Positions 26,481-35,648 are shown, counted from the first letter of the stretch. The stretch: 53,813 nucleotides of DNA from JAWKTM01 sp041399085 (GCA_041399085.1 JAWKTM010000053.1:1-53813), one strand, 5' to 3'. The notes: generated by a model from the sequence alone, not told the origin. Numbers and translations are program-made.

Positions 26481-28025
26481 GTTCTGTCCGGCGCGGCGGA
26501 CGCGATCACCGACGTGGCCGTCTCGAAGGATGCAACGCTGGTCGCGGCGTCGTCCGCGGACAAGTCGGCTCACGTTTGGAAGTTGCCAGCCGCCGCGGCA
26601 GCTCAACCGATTCCGGCGGAAGCCGCTTTGGTTCACGACACACCGCTGCGAAGCATCGACTTCGGTGGCGATGCTTCACGATTGGCTGCGGCTGGCGACG
26701 ACGGTGTGGTGCAAGTCTGGGATGTCGCGACGCGGACTCGGCTTCAGCGGTATTTGCCACGCGGCGGAGCGATCACGCAAGTCGCATTGGCCGACGATAA
26801 CGTCACGCTGCTTTCGACCTGCGTCGATCAGACCGCGGCCGTGGATACCGTGGCGGCGAGTCTCGTCTTCGGGGCCGATCCGCAAGCGGTGACCGACGCC
26901 GTGTTCACGCCGGACGGCGCGGCCATCGTGAGCGTGGGCAGCGAGCTGGCGGTGAAGCAGTGGGATTTGACGGGGAAGCTCGGCCGACAATTGGCGGGCG
27001 CGAAAGCTGCCTTCGGTCGCGTTGCGGTGCGAGGCGACGGAGCTCAGATTGCGGCGGCCGATGTCGATGGGCGGCTGTACTTGTGGAACGCCGCCGATGC
27101 CGCTTTGACCGCCACGATCGAAACCGGAGCAGCCGTGACGGAACTCGGGTACAGCCCGAAACACGAGCAAATCGTGGCGGCCGGAGCGGACCAGCAGCTT
27201 CGCGTATTCGCGACCGCCGACGGCGCGATGTTGCAGACGCTCGCTTCCGCAACGCCGCTGACGACCGTCGCCTTCACCGCCGATGGCCGCCAGATGTTGA
27301 CCAACGCGTCGGCCGGCGAGGCTCAGCACGGTTTCGCCGAATGGGCATTCGCTTCGCCCGCGGAGCTGGGAGCGTGGGCCGGTCACACCGGCGCCGTCTA
27401 TGCTCTGGCCTTCAGCCCGGACGGCATGTGGGCCGCATCGGCCGGCGCGGATCAAACCGTCCGAATTTGGAACGTCGAAACGGGCCAAGTCGCAAAGCAG
27501 CTCAGCGGGCATGCCGCGGCGGTCTACGGTTTGGCGTTCCAAGCCGACAGCAAGCAATTGGTCTCTGCCAGCGCCGACGGTTCCGCGCGATTATGGAACG
27601 TGGACAGCGGCGCGGAGGTTCGGCAATTCGTGGTTCCCGTCGCGCCGGCTGACGAAACGGAGTCTCCGAAGCCAGTGGCCCCATGTCTGGCAGTCGCCAC
27701 GCAAGGCAATCTGATTGCGACCGCCAACAGCGACGGAGGCGTGTATTTGTGGAATGCGGCGAATGGCCAACTGGCAAAAACGCTGGAAGCGTTGGACGGA
27801 GCCGTTTATCGCGTCGCCTTCAACGCGGACGCCACGAAACTGCTTGCGGTGGGTCATACCGGTCGAATGGTGATAGGGAACATCGCGGACGGGAAAACAC
27901 TGCTGGACACATCGGCTCCCGCGGTCGCCTACGACGGACGACTCACAACCGACGGCTCGCGGCTCGCCATTGCCGGAGCCGATGGAAACGTTCACCTGCT
28001 CGACGTGCCCGCCGCGGCTCGTTAG
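26370..28025 (+). CDS. Giant secreted WD40-repeat protein, last part
   Basis: From about residue 35 this frame is again a regular series of WD40 blades: SSADKSAHVWKL, DDGVVQVWDVATRTR, DVDGRLYLWNAADA, GADQTVRIWNVETGQ, SADGSARLWNVDSG, SDGGVYLWNAANG. The last blade ends at VHLLDVPAAAR, where a stop follows. The first 35 residues are out of frame and the ATG at 26370 is not a true start. This is the C-terminal third of the gene that begins at 22560. The convergent MFS gene ends 23 bases further on. Confidence 0.8.
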   Translation: MKAARFERLIHGGRSEVGQRRRGQNGSRGTWRMPPLAVLSGAADAITDVAVSKDATLVAASSADKSAHVWKLPAAAAAQPIPAEAALVHDTPLRSIDFGGDASRLAAAGDDGVVQVWDVATRTRLQRYLPRGGAITQVALADDNVTLLSTCVDQTAAVDTVAASLVFGADPQAVTDAVFTPDGAAIVSVGSELAVKQWDLTGKLGRQLAGAKAAFGRVAVRGDGAQIAAADVDGRLYLWNAADAALTATIETGAAVTELGYSPKHEQIVAAGADQQLRVFATADGAMLQTLASATPLTTVAFTADGRQMLTNASAGEAQHGFAEWAFASPAELGAWAGHTGAVYALAFSPDGMWAASAGADQTVRIWNVETGQVAKQLSGHAAAVYGLAFQADSKQLVSASADGSARLWNVDSGAEVRQFVVPVAPADETESPKPVAPCLAVATQGNLIATANSDGGVYLWNAANGQLAKTLEALDGAVYRVAFNADATKLLAVGHTGRMVIGNIADGKTLLDTSAPAVAYDGRLTTDGSRLAIAGADGNVHLLDVPAAAR

Positions 28026-28048
28026 TTGCAGCTAATCAATTGTCGGCG

Positions 28049-28674
28049 TTAATCAATGTGATAATTCCACGCCGTCAGCGTTACACCCAGACAAGCGGCC
28101 AGGGTGGATGTGGCGGCCAAGACACCGTAGGTAACACGCTCGTCGACCACATAGCCATTAAACGTTGCACCAAGGCTGCCTAGCCCCAAGCCCATCGCAA
28201 AGCTAAATCCATAACACAAACTGCGGCGGCTTTTGGGCGAGTATTTGGCTATGAGCGTGTTATAAATCGGTTGGTGCATAAAGTGGACGAGAGCGAACAG
28301 CGCGGCCGCTACGAATCGCTGAGTTCCGTCCGCCACGGCCATCCACAATAAGAACGGCACATTGGCGATCGTAACGCCGGTCAATTGTTGCTCCAGGATC
28401 GAACGCTTGGCGAATCGCCCCGCCAGATACTGACCAACGCAACCGGCTAACAACGCTCCCGACGCCCATAACATGCCGGTCGTTTGCGCCGCGACGGTTG
28501 CCGTTTCCACATTACCCGGCGAATTCGTTTCGGCCGCCGTGCCGCTGGCCGTAAGATACCGCGGCAGAAAGCTCATCACGGCCGAATAGACGAAACCTTG
28601 CATCATGGCCAATACGGTCAAGGTGAAAAACGAACGCCAATCGGGCGCGATCTTCTGACACCGAATCCGCCGCG
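28049..28674 (-). CDS. MFS transporter, C-terminal half (frameshifted from the N-terminal half)
   Basis: The frame reads RIRCQKIAPDWRSFF and then six hydrophobic helices (MTVLAMMQGFVYSAVMSFLP, GMLWASGALLAGCVGQYLAG, FAMGLGLGSLGATFNGYV, LAATSTLAACLGVTLTAW). This is the second bundle of a major facilitator. The frame opens after a stop at 28674-28676 and has no start of its own; one base changed near 28675 would join it to the preceding half. The combined protein would be about 410 residues, a normal MFS length. Confidence 0.75.
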
Positions 28675-28676
28675 GC

Positions 28677-29285
28677 TCAGCGGCGCGCTAGATCAATGCG
28701 ACGCATCCGATCGCTGCGGTCTAACAGAACGAAAATCGCTCCCAACGCCAGGCCGGGCACGGCCAGCAACCAATAATATTGCCGCCAAGTCCACCCATGT
28801 CCGATCAACCACCAAGCAACCAGCGGTGCCAAGCCAATACCGAGCGAACCAAAAATGCCATGCAGTCCGTGAGCTCGAGGACGGTTGTCGGGCGTGGTCT
28901 CCAAGGATATGAGTGTGAGACCCGCGGGATGGTAGATGCTGGCGAACGCTCCCATTGCGAACATTGCCGCGAATAACAGACCACGTTGGTTAATGGAGCC
29001 CACGGCCACACACATGAGACCACAGCCGAGCAAGTAGATCGCGACCATCCGTTTGCCGCCGAATCGATCCACCAACCAACCAGCCACCAATGCCCCGAGT
29101 CCGAATGTGAATCGCCAACTGTTTGACATCAGCCCCGTCATGCGCTGACCGGCCACCGGGTCGCCAGGATAATAGTCGGCCGCCAAACGCTGTTCGACGC
29201 TCGGCAGCGAAAGCTCATAGGTATGCACCAGCGCATGGGCGCACGACACTAGCAACACCAGCCGCAGCACCCGCCCGCTCAGCAT
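28677..29285 (-). CDS. MFS transporter, N-terminal half
   Basis: The start at 29285 overlaps the end of trpD by 7 bases, so it is translationally coupled to it. Six hydrophobic helices follow, with the MFS loop 2-3 signature in GWLVDRFGGKRMV and the motif HGLHGIFGSLGIGLAPLVA in helix 4-5. The frame ends in DRSDRMRRIDLARR at the central cytoplasmic loop, exactly where the second half continues in another frame. The substrate is unknown; the family includes drug and sugar exporters. Confidence 0.75.
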   Translation of the reverse strand: MLSGRVLRLVLLVSCAHALVHTYELSLPSVEQRLAADYYPGDPVAGQRMTGLMSNSWRFTFGLGALVAGWLVDRFGGKRMVAIYLLGCGLMCVAVGSINQRGLLFAAMFAMGAFASIYHPAGLTLISLETTPDNRPRAHGLHGIFGSLGIGLAPLVAWWLIGHGWTWRQYYWLLAVPGLALGAIFVLLDRSDRMRRIDLARR

Positions 29286-30292
29286 GCATGGCTCGCTTTC
29301 GCCAAGCGTTCCAGCGTGGCGGACGCCGCGCCGCTGTCGATCGCACGAGCGGCCAACCGACCGCAGTTGGATAACGAACCGTCGACGCCGGCTGTCCACA
29401 GGGCCGCGGCCGAGTTCATGACGACGATGTCGCGCGGCGGTCCCAGTTCGCCGTTCAGAACGCGTCGGATCATCGCCGCGCTGCCGACCGCGTCTTCCAC
29501 GGCCAACGACTCGAGCGTCTTCGCCGAGCAACCAAAGTCTTCCGGCGACCAAGCCAGTTCCGTCAGCTTTCCCTGGTCGAGCAGCGTGACGCGCGTCAAT
29601 CCGTTCAGCGTTACTTCGTCCAGCCCATCTTCGCCGCAGACAACCGCCACGCGCGGAGTCCCGAGTTGCCGCATCGCCTCGGACAGCAGCGGCCGCAACT
29701 CCGGCCGACCGACGCCTAACAACTGAAACGGAGCGGACGCCGGATTACAAAGCGGCCCGAGCAGATTGAAGATCGTGCGAATTCCCAGTTCGCGCCGCAC
29801 GGCCGCCACATGTCTCATCGCCGGATGCAGCGACTGGGCAAAACAGAAACCGATGCCCACTTCATCCAAACAATGCTCGACCGTGGCCACCGACGCCTCG
29901 ACATTCACGCCCAACTCGGCCAACACATCGGCCGAGCCGGTCTTGCTGGTCATTTTGCGATTGCCGTGTTTCGCCACCGGCATGCCCGCGGCAGCCGTCA
30001 CGATCGCGGCCGCCGTGCTGATATTAAAGGTGCCGGAGCCATCGCCACCGGTGCCACACGTGTCGATGAACCGCTCGTGCCGAGTCCGAATCTGCGTCAT
30101 GTGTCGCCGCATCGCCGCGGCCGCTCCGGCCACTTCCTCGGCCGTCTCGCCCTTCGTCGCCAGCGCCGTCAGCAACAATGCGATCTCCGACGTGCTGCAT
30201 CGCCCGGACATGATCGAGTCGATCGCGGTCGTCATCTCGTCCATCGACAAATTCTCACCGGCGGAGACTCGCCCCAACAGCGCTTGCATCAT
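29279..30292 (-). CDS. trpD: Anthranilate phosphoribosyltransferase
   Basis: The enzyme joins anthranilate to PRPP in tryptophan synthesis. The PRPP loop GTGGDGSGTFNIST is at residues 80-93 and KHGNR at 108-112; TSKTGSADVLAELG and FNLLGPLCNPA complete the anthranilate and metal sites. At 337 residues the length is normal. No other trp genes are near; trp genes are often scattered in planctomycetes. It heads a two-gene unit with the MFS transporter and is divergent from hisD, with 231 bases between the start codons. Confidence 0.95.
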   Translation of the reverse strand: MMQALLGRVSAGENLSMDEMTTAIDSIMSGRCSTSEIALLLTALATKGETAEEVAGAAAAMRRHMTQIRTRHERFIDTCGTGGDGSGTFNISTAAAIVTAAAGMPVAKHGNRKMTSKTGSADVLAELGVNVEASVATVEHCLDEVGIGFCFAQSLHPAMRHVAAVRRELGIRTIFNLLGPLCNPASAPFQLLGVGRPELRPLLSEAMRQLGTPRVAVVCGEDGLDEVTLNGLTRVTLLDQGKLTELAWSPEDFGCSAKTLESLAVEDAVGSAAMIRRVLNGELGPPRDIVVMNSAAALWTAGVDGSLSNCGRLAARAIDSGAASATLERLAKASHAC

Positions 30293-30523
30293 TCATCCAA
30301 CTCCGTGGCACGATTCGAGGGCCGAACGTCGAAAGCTCGCATTCGCGGGCTCGTTGATTCCGCCCAAGTCTAGCCGCTCGCCACGCCTCGCGCCACTTGG
30401 CAGAATTCAGGTCGGAAACAAGAATGGCCGGTTTGATTTTCGCGACCGTTTCGACCGTTTCGGACGAAGACTTGTCGCGCCGCCCGTCCGTTCGTTTTGC
30501 CGCCTACCACCATTGAGTTCGCC

Positions 30524-31903
30524 ATGTCCACGTCCTCGTCCCCGCTTCGGATCCAACGCATCGACACTCGCAATGACGATGTGCGACAAACGCTCGACGA
30601 GTTGCGAACGCGCATGAGCCCGCGCGGCAATGTGGTTAGCGAGCGTGGTCGGCAATTAACGATCGACGTGTTTGGCGAGCCGCTGTCGCCGCAGCAGGTG
30701 GTCGAGCGAATCTGTGGCGACGTGCAGCGCGAGGGCCTGCCGGCCGTTCTGCGTTACTCGCAAAAGCTGGATCGCGCGGAGCTGACGGCCGATTCGCTGC
30801 GAGTGAGCAACGAACAGCTCGAAGCCGCTCATCGCCAAGCCGACCCGGCGTTTCTGGAAACCGTGCGTCGAATCCGCGATAACGTGATGCAGTTCCAGCA
30901 AGCGATCTTGCATCGCGACGCCACGGTCACTCGGCCGGACGGAGTGCGGCTGACGCAACGCTACGTGCCGCTGCGGCGGATCGGGATTTGTGTGCCGGGC
31001 GGAGCGGCCGCGTATCCGTCGACTGTGCTGATGACCGCCGTCCCCGCGCTGGCCGCCGGGGTCGAAGAGATCGTGGTGATCGCGCCGCCCACCGATTTTG
31101 GCGCGAACAATCCCGATGTGTTGGCGACGTGCCACGAATTGGGAATCCGCGAAGTGTATCGCGTCGGCGGAGCTCAAGGCGTGGCGACCTTGGCCTACGG
31201 TGTCGAGGGCGTGCCGGCGGTCGACAAGATCGTGGGTCCGGGCAATCTGTTTGTCGCTTTGGCAAAGAAGCATGTATTCGGCGAAGTCGATATCGATTCG
31301 ATCGCCGGGCCGAGCGAAGTCGTGGTTCTGGCCGACGGAACGACGCGAGCCGATTTCACGGCCGCCGACCTGTTGGCTCAAGCGGAACACGCGCCCGGCG
31401 CGAGTATCCTGATCACTTGGAGTGAAACGACATTGGAACGGACCGCCGCCGAGTTGGAAAAACAAGTCGCTCGGTTGTCGCGTGAGGACGTGACGCGGCA
31501 AAGTCTGGAATCGTTCGGCGCGTTGATTCTAGTGCGCGACGAAGCCGAAGCGTGCGAGCTGACCGATTCGATCGCGCCCGAACATTTGCATATCGCGGTG
31601 GACGACGCCGATCGGCTGCTGGCCCGCATTCGCAACGCGGGGGCGACTTTCCTGGGCAATTGGACGCCGGTCGCTTTGGGCGACTACGCCGCCGGCCCAT
31701 CCCACGTCCTGCCAACCGGCGGCACGGCCCGCTGGGCATCGGGCCTGTCAGCGAACGATTTTCTGCGAAGCGGCAGCGTCATCGAGTACAGCGAACAAGC
31801 GCTGCGAAACATCGCCCCCGACGTGCAACGCATGGCGGATAAGGAAGGCCTAACGGCCCATCGAGCCAGCGTCGACATCCGAGTCGCTGCACCATGTCCA
31901 TAG
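30524..31903 (+). CDS. hisD: Histidinol dehydrogenase
   Basis: The enzyme carries out the last two oxidations of histidine synthesis with NAD and zinc. Characteristic motifs are GICVPGGAAAYPSTVLM, VDKIVGPGNLFVALAKK, DSIAGPSEVVVLAD, LLAQAEHAPGA and the zinc/catalytic region IAPEHLHI. The C-terminal GPSHVLPTGGTARWASGLS is also standard. The start at 30524 (MSTSSSPLRIQRID) gives 459 residues, slightly long because of the N-terminal extension; an in-frame upstream start at 30497 is less likely. Confidence 0.95.
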   Translation: MSTSSSPLRIQRIDTRNDDVRQTLDELRTRMSPRGNVVSERGRQLTIDVFGEPLSPQQVVERICGDVQREGLPAVLRYSQKLDRAELTADSLRVSNEQLEAAHRQADPAFLETVRRIRDNVMQFQQAILHRDATVTRPDGVRLTQRYVPLRRIGICVPGGAAAYPSTVLMTAVPALAAGVEEIVVIAPPTDFGANNPDVLATCHELGIREVYRVGGAQGVATLAYGVEGVPAVDKIVGPGNLFVALAKKHVFGEVDIDSIAGPSEVVVLADGTTRADFTAADLLAQAEHAPGASILITWSETTLERTAAELEKQVARLSREDVTRQSLESFGALILVRDEAEACELTDSIAPEHLHIAVDDADRLLARIRNAGATFLGNWTPVALGDYAAGPSHVLPTGGTARWASGLSANDFLRSGSVIEYSEQALRNIAPDVQRMADKEGLTAHRASVDIRVAAPCP

Positions 31904-32585
31904 TCCAGTCCTAGCCAGCGAAATTCTCTCCCCGCTCAGCCGCGAAAGCCTCCGTAGCATTTAGTCGCCAGCGTCAGACTGTGGAAAACGACTCCCAAAA
32001 GACTCCGATAGTCGCGACGGCACAATTCCACACCAAACGGCCTCCAATTTTTCGCCTTTAACCAGATATTTATACCAGCTCCACGGCAAACCGCCCGCAA
32101 CTTAATGGCAGCCTGTGCCGCGAACGGCTGCTCAAATATGTTCCTGCCTGTTTTATGTGTCTGTGCTCTATGTGTTTGTGGGCAACGACGCGTGGTCGTC
32201 TTTCTGCCTCCCGCCGTTTGCGTTGACGCATGTTGCGTCCGCCCAAATCGCGCATGTTCCCGGATTCTATGAACCGCGAGGGAACCCGAAACGACCCTTG
32301 CCCGGCGCCCATCGCGCGACGGGGCGCCCACTAGCCGAAGATCTCGTGCCGCGGAGACGCATCGTCCCGCAACTAATCGCGTTATCCACTGGATTGGAAG
32401 ATGTTCCGATCCCGAATTGCTTTCGCGATGGTTTCGGCGTCGCCCGGCGTTTAAAGGTGATGCGTGCCCAGCCGGAAATCTTGAAACTGCGGTTGCACGA
32501 AAAGAACTAAGAGGTACAATATCTGTAACTGTTGATTTTGTATCTGTTCGATACCGACCGCCAATCAAGTCAGGGGAAAAGCCCA
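31904..32585. other. Intergenic stretch, no convincing gene
   Basis: Frames of 130 to 220 codons exist on both strands but their composition (runs of R, H, C) and lack of start sites speak against coding. A tract near 32150-32190 (TCTGTGCTCTATGTGTTTGT) resembles low-complexity repeats common between planctomycete genes. Nothing else was recognised. Confidence 0.45.
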
Positions 32586-32792
32586 ATGCCCACGGCACGA
32601 GTTACGAAGAAAGCCTTCCTCGAGGACCGACAAGGTGTCAAGTTTGTCGACGTTGTTAAAGATCCAGAGCAACCTTTCGACTGCGTGCTCGCGTTCTTCA
32701 ACGACGAGGATCGGCAACGTCGAATGGAAGAATCGGAACTGCATCATGACCGCGCACCGCTAACGGCGTTGTGCGCGAGCTCGAATCACTGA
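32586..32792 (+). CDS. Small hypothetical protein, possibly frameshifted into the next frame
   Basis: The 68-residue frame starts MPTARVTKKAFLEDRQGVKF and has a good coding composition up to ESELHHDRAPLT. After that, a reading frame one base over continues sensibly (VVRELESLTEIDQFWRACIR, 32770-32870) towards the next entry. One missing G near 32765 would join them. No domain is recognised. Confidence 0.4.
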   Translation: MPTARVTKKAFLEDRQGVKFVDVVKDPEQPFDCVLAFFNDEDRQRRMEESELHHDRAPLTALCASSNH

Positions 32793-32817
32793 CTGAAATC
32801 GATCAGTTCTGGCGGGC

Positions 32818-33123
32818 ATGCATTCGAGGCGCAGCACACGATTGCGACAGGCGATTGGCGTTTTGGTTCGTATGATCATGGAACGTCGGGGGTGGCAGAA
32901 AACCGGCAAGAAGGGTTCACTCGGCGTGCGATCGACCCGGACCGAAGGGACGCCCATACATAACAGTGGAGGGCTGGCATTCTGGTTTGTCCGGGCCGAA
33001 CGATATGAGCGGCTGGAGGGAATGCCGTTTCTCACGGTGAACGAACGTCAGCGACGATACGATTCAGCGCCCCAACATTCCGGCAACGGAACACGCATCG
33101 CACGCGAGAGGATCAAACGATGA
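32818..33123 (+). CDS. Hypothetical protein, coupled to the TPR gene
   Basis: The 101-residue frame contains RQAIGVLVRMIMERRGWQKT and GLAFWFVRAERYERLEG. Its stop overlaps the next start (ATGA at 33120-33123), which supports it as coding. The first 10 residues look out of frame, and the protein is probably the C-terminal part of the gene starting at 32586. I do not recognise the family. Confidence 0.45.
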   Translation: MHSRRSTRLRQAIGVLVRMIMERRGWQKTGKKGSLGVRSTRTEGTPIHNSGGLAFWFVRAERYERLEGMPFLTVNERQRRYDSAPQHSGNGTRIARERIKR

Positions 33124-33449
33124 GGATCTTGGATTGGCTAGCCAGCTCATTCTCAAATCGCAGCAAAGCTCTGTCGCTCTACAGGCGGGGAATGGCAAAG
33201 GCGAAGAAACATAATCACCAGGGCGCGCTGGAGGATTACACGACCATGATCGGAATGACGAGCACGCCATCCGATTTGTTAGCAATGGTTCTCTACAATC
33301 GGGCGCTTGTCTACGTTGCCACGGGTGATGAACCCAAGGGCGCCGCCGATCTTGGCGCCGTGTTGGCGATGAACGAGGCGTTGGTGAATGTGAAGACAAT
33401 GGCCCGCCAGAAGCTTGCCAGAATGGAGTCCCGCGCGAGCAAGGGGTAA
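33120..33449 (+). CDS. Small TPR-like protein
   Basis: The 109-residue protein has two helix pairs with tetratricopeptide spacing: ALSLYRRGMAKAKKHNHQGA followed by LEDYTTMI, and MVLYNRALVYVATGDEPKGA followed by ADLGAVLAM. The start overlaps the stop of the previous frame by four bases. It is probably cytoplasmic and a protein-binding scaffold; partner unknown. Confidence 0.65.
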   Translation: MRILDWLASSFSNRSKALSLYRRGMAKAKKHNHQGALEDYTTMIGMTSTPSDLLAMVLYNRALVYVATGDEPKGAADLGAVLAMNEALVNVKTMARQKLARMESRASKG

Positions 33450-34034
33450 CGTGCAAGATTCCCGTGGGAATCCTAAACACCGCAGTAGTTTTCATTCGAG
33501 GAATTTGTTCATTGGGCGTGGTCGGATCTAAACGAGTAACGCTGCTCTTATTGACGCCAGCGTTTTCCGACCCCAGAAGGTCTCAGCGGGAGTTAGGCAC
33601 TCGCTGACACTGGCAACCCAGTAACGGCGTTTGCCGAGCGTTTTCGCTGCCAATTATCGGCTGTGTTGACCGCTCCGCGAAGCTGCCAGCGTCCCTCAAG
33701 ACGCGCCGAGTTTTGTGGCTTTCTTGTTTGCTCAAAATTCACCAAGAAGTGGTGTTGGCACTCGAATCGGCCTGATCGGCCCTTGGATCTAGCACCCCCA
33801 GAGTTGGCGAATTGAATCGTCCGCTCTCGCGCAGCGCCTAGGGGTAGTGCGCGGCTCTAGTCGGATGGAATTGACAACCACGCCGTGGTTGATCCACCGA
33901 ACTTGATATTGAATAAATCGTTGAGGTCCCTCGCCCAGCGCTGGCAAAGAACGCCATGAGCGTGCTGATAGCGCTACCTGCCGAAGTCAAGACATTGAGT
34001 TCAGGCTTCCGAGGCGGATCATGAAGGAAAATCA
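33450..34034 (+). promoter_or_regulatory. Long leader or intergenic region before the RNA helicase
   Basis: 585 bases without a gene precede the helicase start. It includes the 17-base palindrome CAACCACGCCGTGGTTG at 33875-33891 and several short complementary segments. RNA helicase and cold shock genes often carry long structured 5' leaders, so this is a candidate regulatory RNA region, but no known riboswitch pattern was recognised. Confidence 0.35.
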
Positions 34035-35327
34035 TTGAAGACATTTGAGGAACTAGAATTGATTGCGCCAGTGCGACGTGCCCTGGCTGACGAACGGTAT
34101 GAGACACCAACGCCCATCCAAGCCATGACGATTCCGCCAGCGCTTGAGGGACGCGATGTCTTGGGCTGTGCTCAAACGGGAACTGGGAAGACGGCCGCGT
34201 TCGCGCTGCCGATTCTGAACCGCCTGGGCCAACGAAATTGCGGGCTCCAGCCCAATCGCCCGCTCGCCCTGGTATTGGCCCCTACGCGCGAACTGGCGAT
34301 TCAGATTGGCGACAGTTTCGCCACCTACGGCAAGCATCTCCGGCTCCGGCAGGCGCTCGTGTATGGCGGTGTCAGCCAAGTGAAGCAAGTACGGATCTTG
34401 AGTCGGGGCGCCCATATTCTGGTCGCCACGCCCGGTCGGTTGCTCGACCTGATGAACCAAGGCCACATCGATCTTCAACGTTTGGAAGTGTTCGTTTTGG
34501 ACGAAGTGGACCGGATGCTCGACATGGGATTCCTCCCGGATCTCAAACGAATCATCAGCCAACTGCCGAACCAGAGACAATCCTTGTTCTTTTCGGCCAC
34601 CTTACCGCCAAAAATCGTGGCGCTGGCAAACCAATTGCTACGAAAACCAGTCAGTGTGAACGTTACGCCGAAGTCGCCAAGCGTCGAGAGGATCGAGCAG
34701 CGTGTGCAGTTCGTCGAACGCAGTGGCAAACTGAAAGTGTTATGCAAGGTTCTCACGTCGAACGACGTGGATCGCGTACTTGTGTTTACCAGAACCAAGC
34801 GAGGCGCCAATGTGCTCGCGGAGAAGCTCGTCAGCGGTGGTATCACGGCGACCGCGATTCACGGCAACAAATCGCAAAACGCCCGCCAACGGGCGCTCGC
34901 GGCTTTCCAGTCCCGACAAGTCCAAGTGTTGGTAGCCACCGACGTTGCCGCTCGCGGAATCGACATTGACGGCATCACGCATGTCGTCAACTTTGACCTT
35001 CCAAGCGAGCCGGAAAACTATGTTCATCGGATCGGTCGCACGGGCCGTGCCGGAGGAGTGGGAGTCGCTCTCTCTTTTTGCTCCGAGGCGGAACGTGGCG
35101 ACTTGGTCGCGATCGAACGGTTCATCGGCAAGAAGCTGGATATCGTCGCCGATCAACAACGATCGCGTTCGCAACCCACCAAGGCTCGAGGGCGAATCGC
35201 CTCGGAGACGAACAGTGCGGAACGTGGCCGCGGCGGGAGAGCGGGGGACGCCCACACGCAGCAAGAAAAGCCTCGACGGAAACGAAGTCGAAGCAGATAT
35301 GCCAAGCAACGCGTGAGGCAGACATAG
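34035..35327 (+). CDS. RhlE-type DEAD-box RNA helicase with DEVD in motif II
   Basis: All helicase motifs are present: Q motif PTPIQ, motif I AQTGTGKT (46-53), PTRELAIQ, ATPGR, motif II DEVD (156-159), motif III SAT (187-189), and motif VI HRIGRTGRAG. The valine in place of alanine in DEAD is unusual but keeps both acids. The C-terminal tail is basic and arginine-rich (PRRKRSRSRYAKQRVRQT), fitting RNA binding. The start is a TTG at 34035; the ATG at 34021 meets a stop after five codons. It heads a row of stress-type genes and probably unwinds structured RNA in the cold. Confidence 0.9.
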   Translation: MKTFEELELIAPVRRALADERYETPTPIQAMTIPPALEGRDVLGCAQTGTGKTAAFALPILNRLGQRNCGLQPNRPLALVLAPTRELAIQIGDSFATYGKHLRLRQALVYGGVSQVKQVRILSRGAHILVATPGRLLDLMNQGHIDLQRLEVFVLDEVDRMLDMGFLPDLKRIISQLPNQRQSLFFSATLPPKIVALANQLLRKPVSVNVTPKSPSVERIEQRVQFVERSGKLKVLCKVLTSNDVDRVLVFTRTKRGANVLAEKLVSGGITATAIHGNKSQNARQRALAAFQSRQVQVLVATDVAARGIDIDGITHVVNFDLPSEPENYVHRIGRTGRAGGVGVALSFCSEAERGDLVAIERFIGKKLDIVADQQRSRSQPTKARGRIASETNSAERGRGGRAGDAHTQQEKPRRKRSRSRYAKQRVRQT

Positions 35328-35381
35328 TAATCCTCATGCCGGTTACCGACGCGCCGTCCGACCGACCAATAACGATGCCTT

Positions 35382-35387
35382 AAGGAG
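35382..35387 (+). promoter_or_regulatory. Ribosome-binding site that fixes an AUC start
   Basis: AAGGAG is placed seven bases before ATC at 35395, the ideal distance. There is no ATG, GTG or TTG in frame within reach that would keep the conserved N-terminus. Confidence 0.55.
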
Positions 35388-35394
35388 AATAGTT

Positions 35395-35589
35395 ATCGCG
35401 AAGAACCAAAACACCTACGCCAAACGACAACGCGAAATGGACAAGAAAGTAAAGGCGGAGGCCAAACGCGCGCGCCGCGATCAGCGGAAGCTGGAACCTT
35501 CGAGCGGCGTGAATCAATCCGAGGAGGCTCGGGGTGGTGACATGACGACTCCGGAGACGGATCCCATCAACTCCAAAGAGTCTAGGTAA
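35395..35589 (+). CDS. Small basic protein, apparent AUC start
   Basis: The 64-residue frame reads (M)AKNQNTYAKRQREMDKKVKA and is rich in Lys, Arg and Glu, with an acidic, polar C-terminus. Small proteins of this pattern (AKxxNTYAKRQRExxKK) occur next to cold shock genes in several bacteria; their role is unknown, possibly ribosome- or RNA-linked. The codon at the expected start is ATC, preceded by AAGGAG at the right distance. The first normal start codon would be Met14, which cuts off the conserved part. It lies between the helicase and the cold shock gene. Confidence 0.6.
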   Translation: MAKNQNTYAKRQREMDKKVKAEAKRARRDQRKLEPSSGVNQSEEARGGDMTTPETDPINSKESR

Positions 35590-35648
35590 CAAGCGATCAC
35601 CCATCGCATTGTTGCCACACACGTGAATCGAACAAATTACGCGATCAA

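Noticed and set aside
25790..28025. Programmed ribosomal frameshifting as the cause of the frame changes
   Set aside because: The switches occur in many unrelated genes, in both directions, several per 100 bases, and without slippery sequences followed by a structured element. Errors or decay explain them better.
31936..32598. A 220-codon minus-strand frame after hisD
   Set aside because: Arg/Thr/His-rich composition without domains or start context; overlaps a better plus-strand start at 32586.
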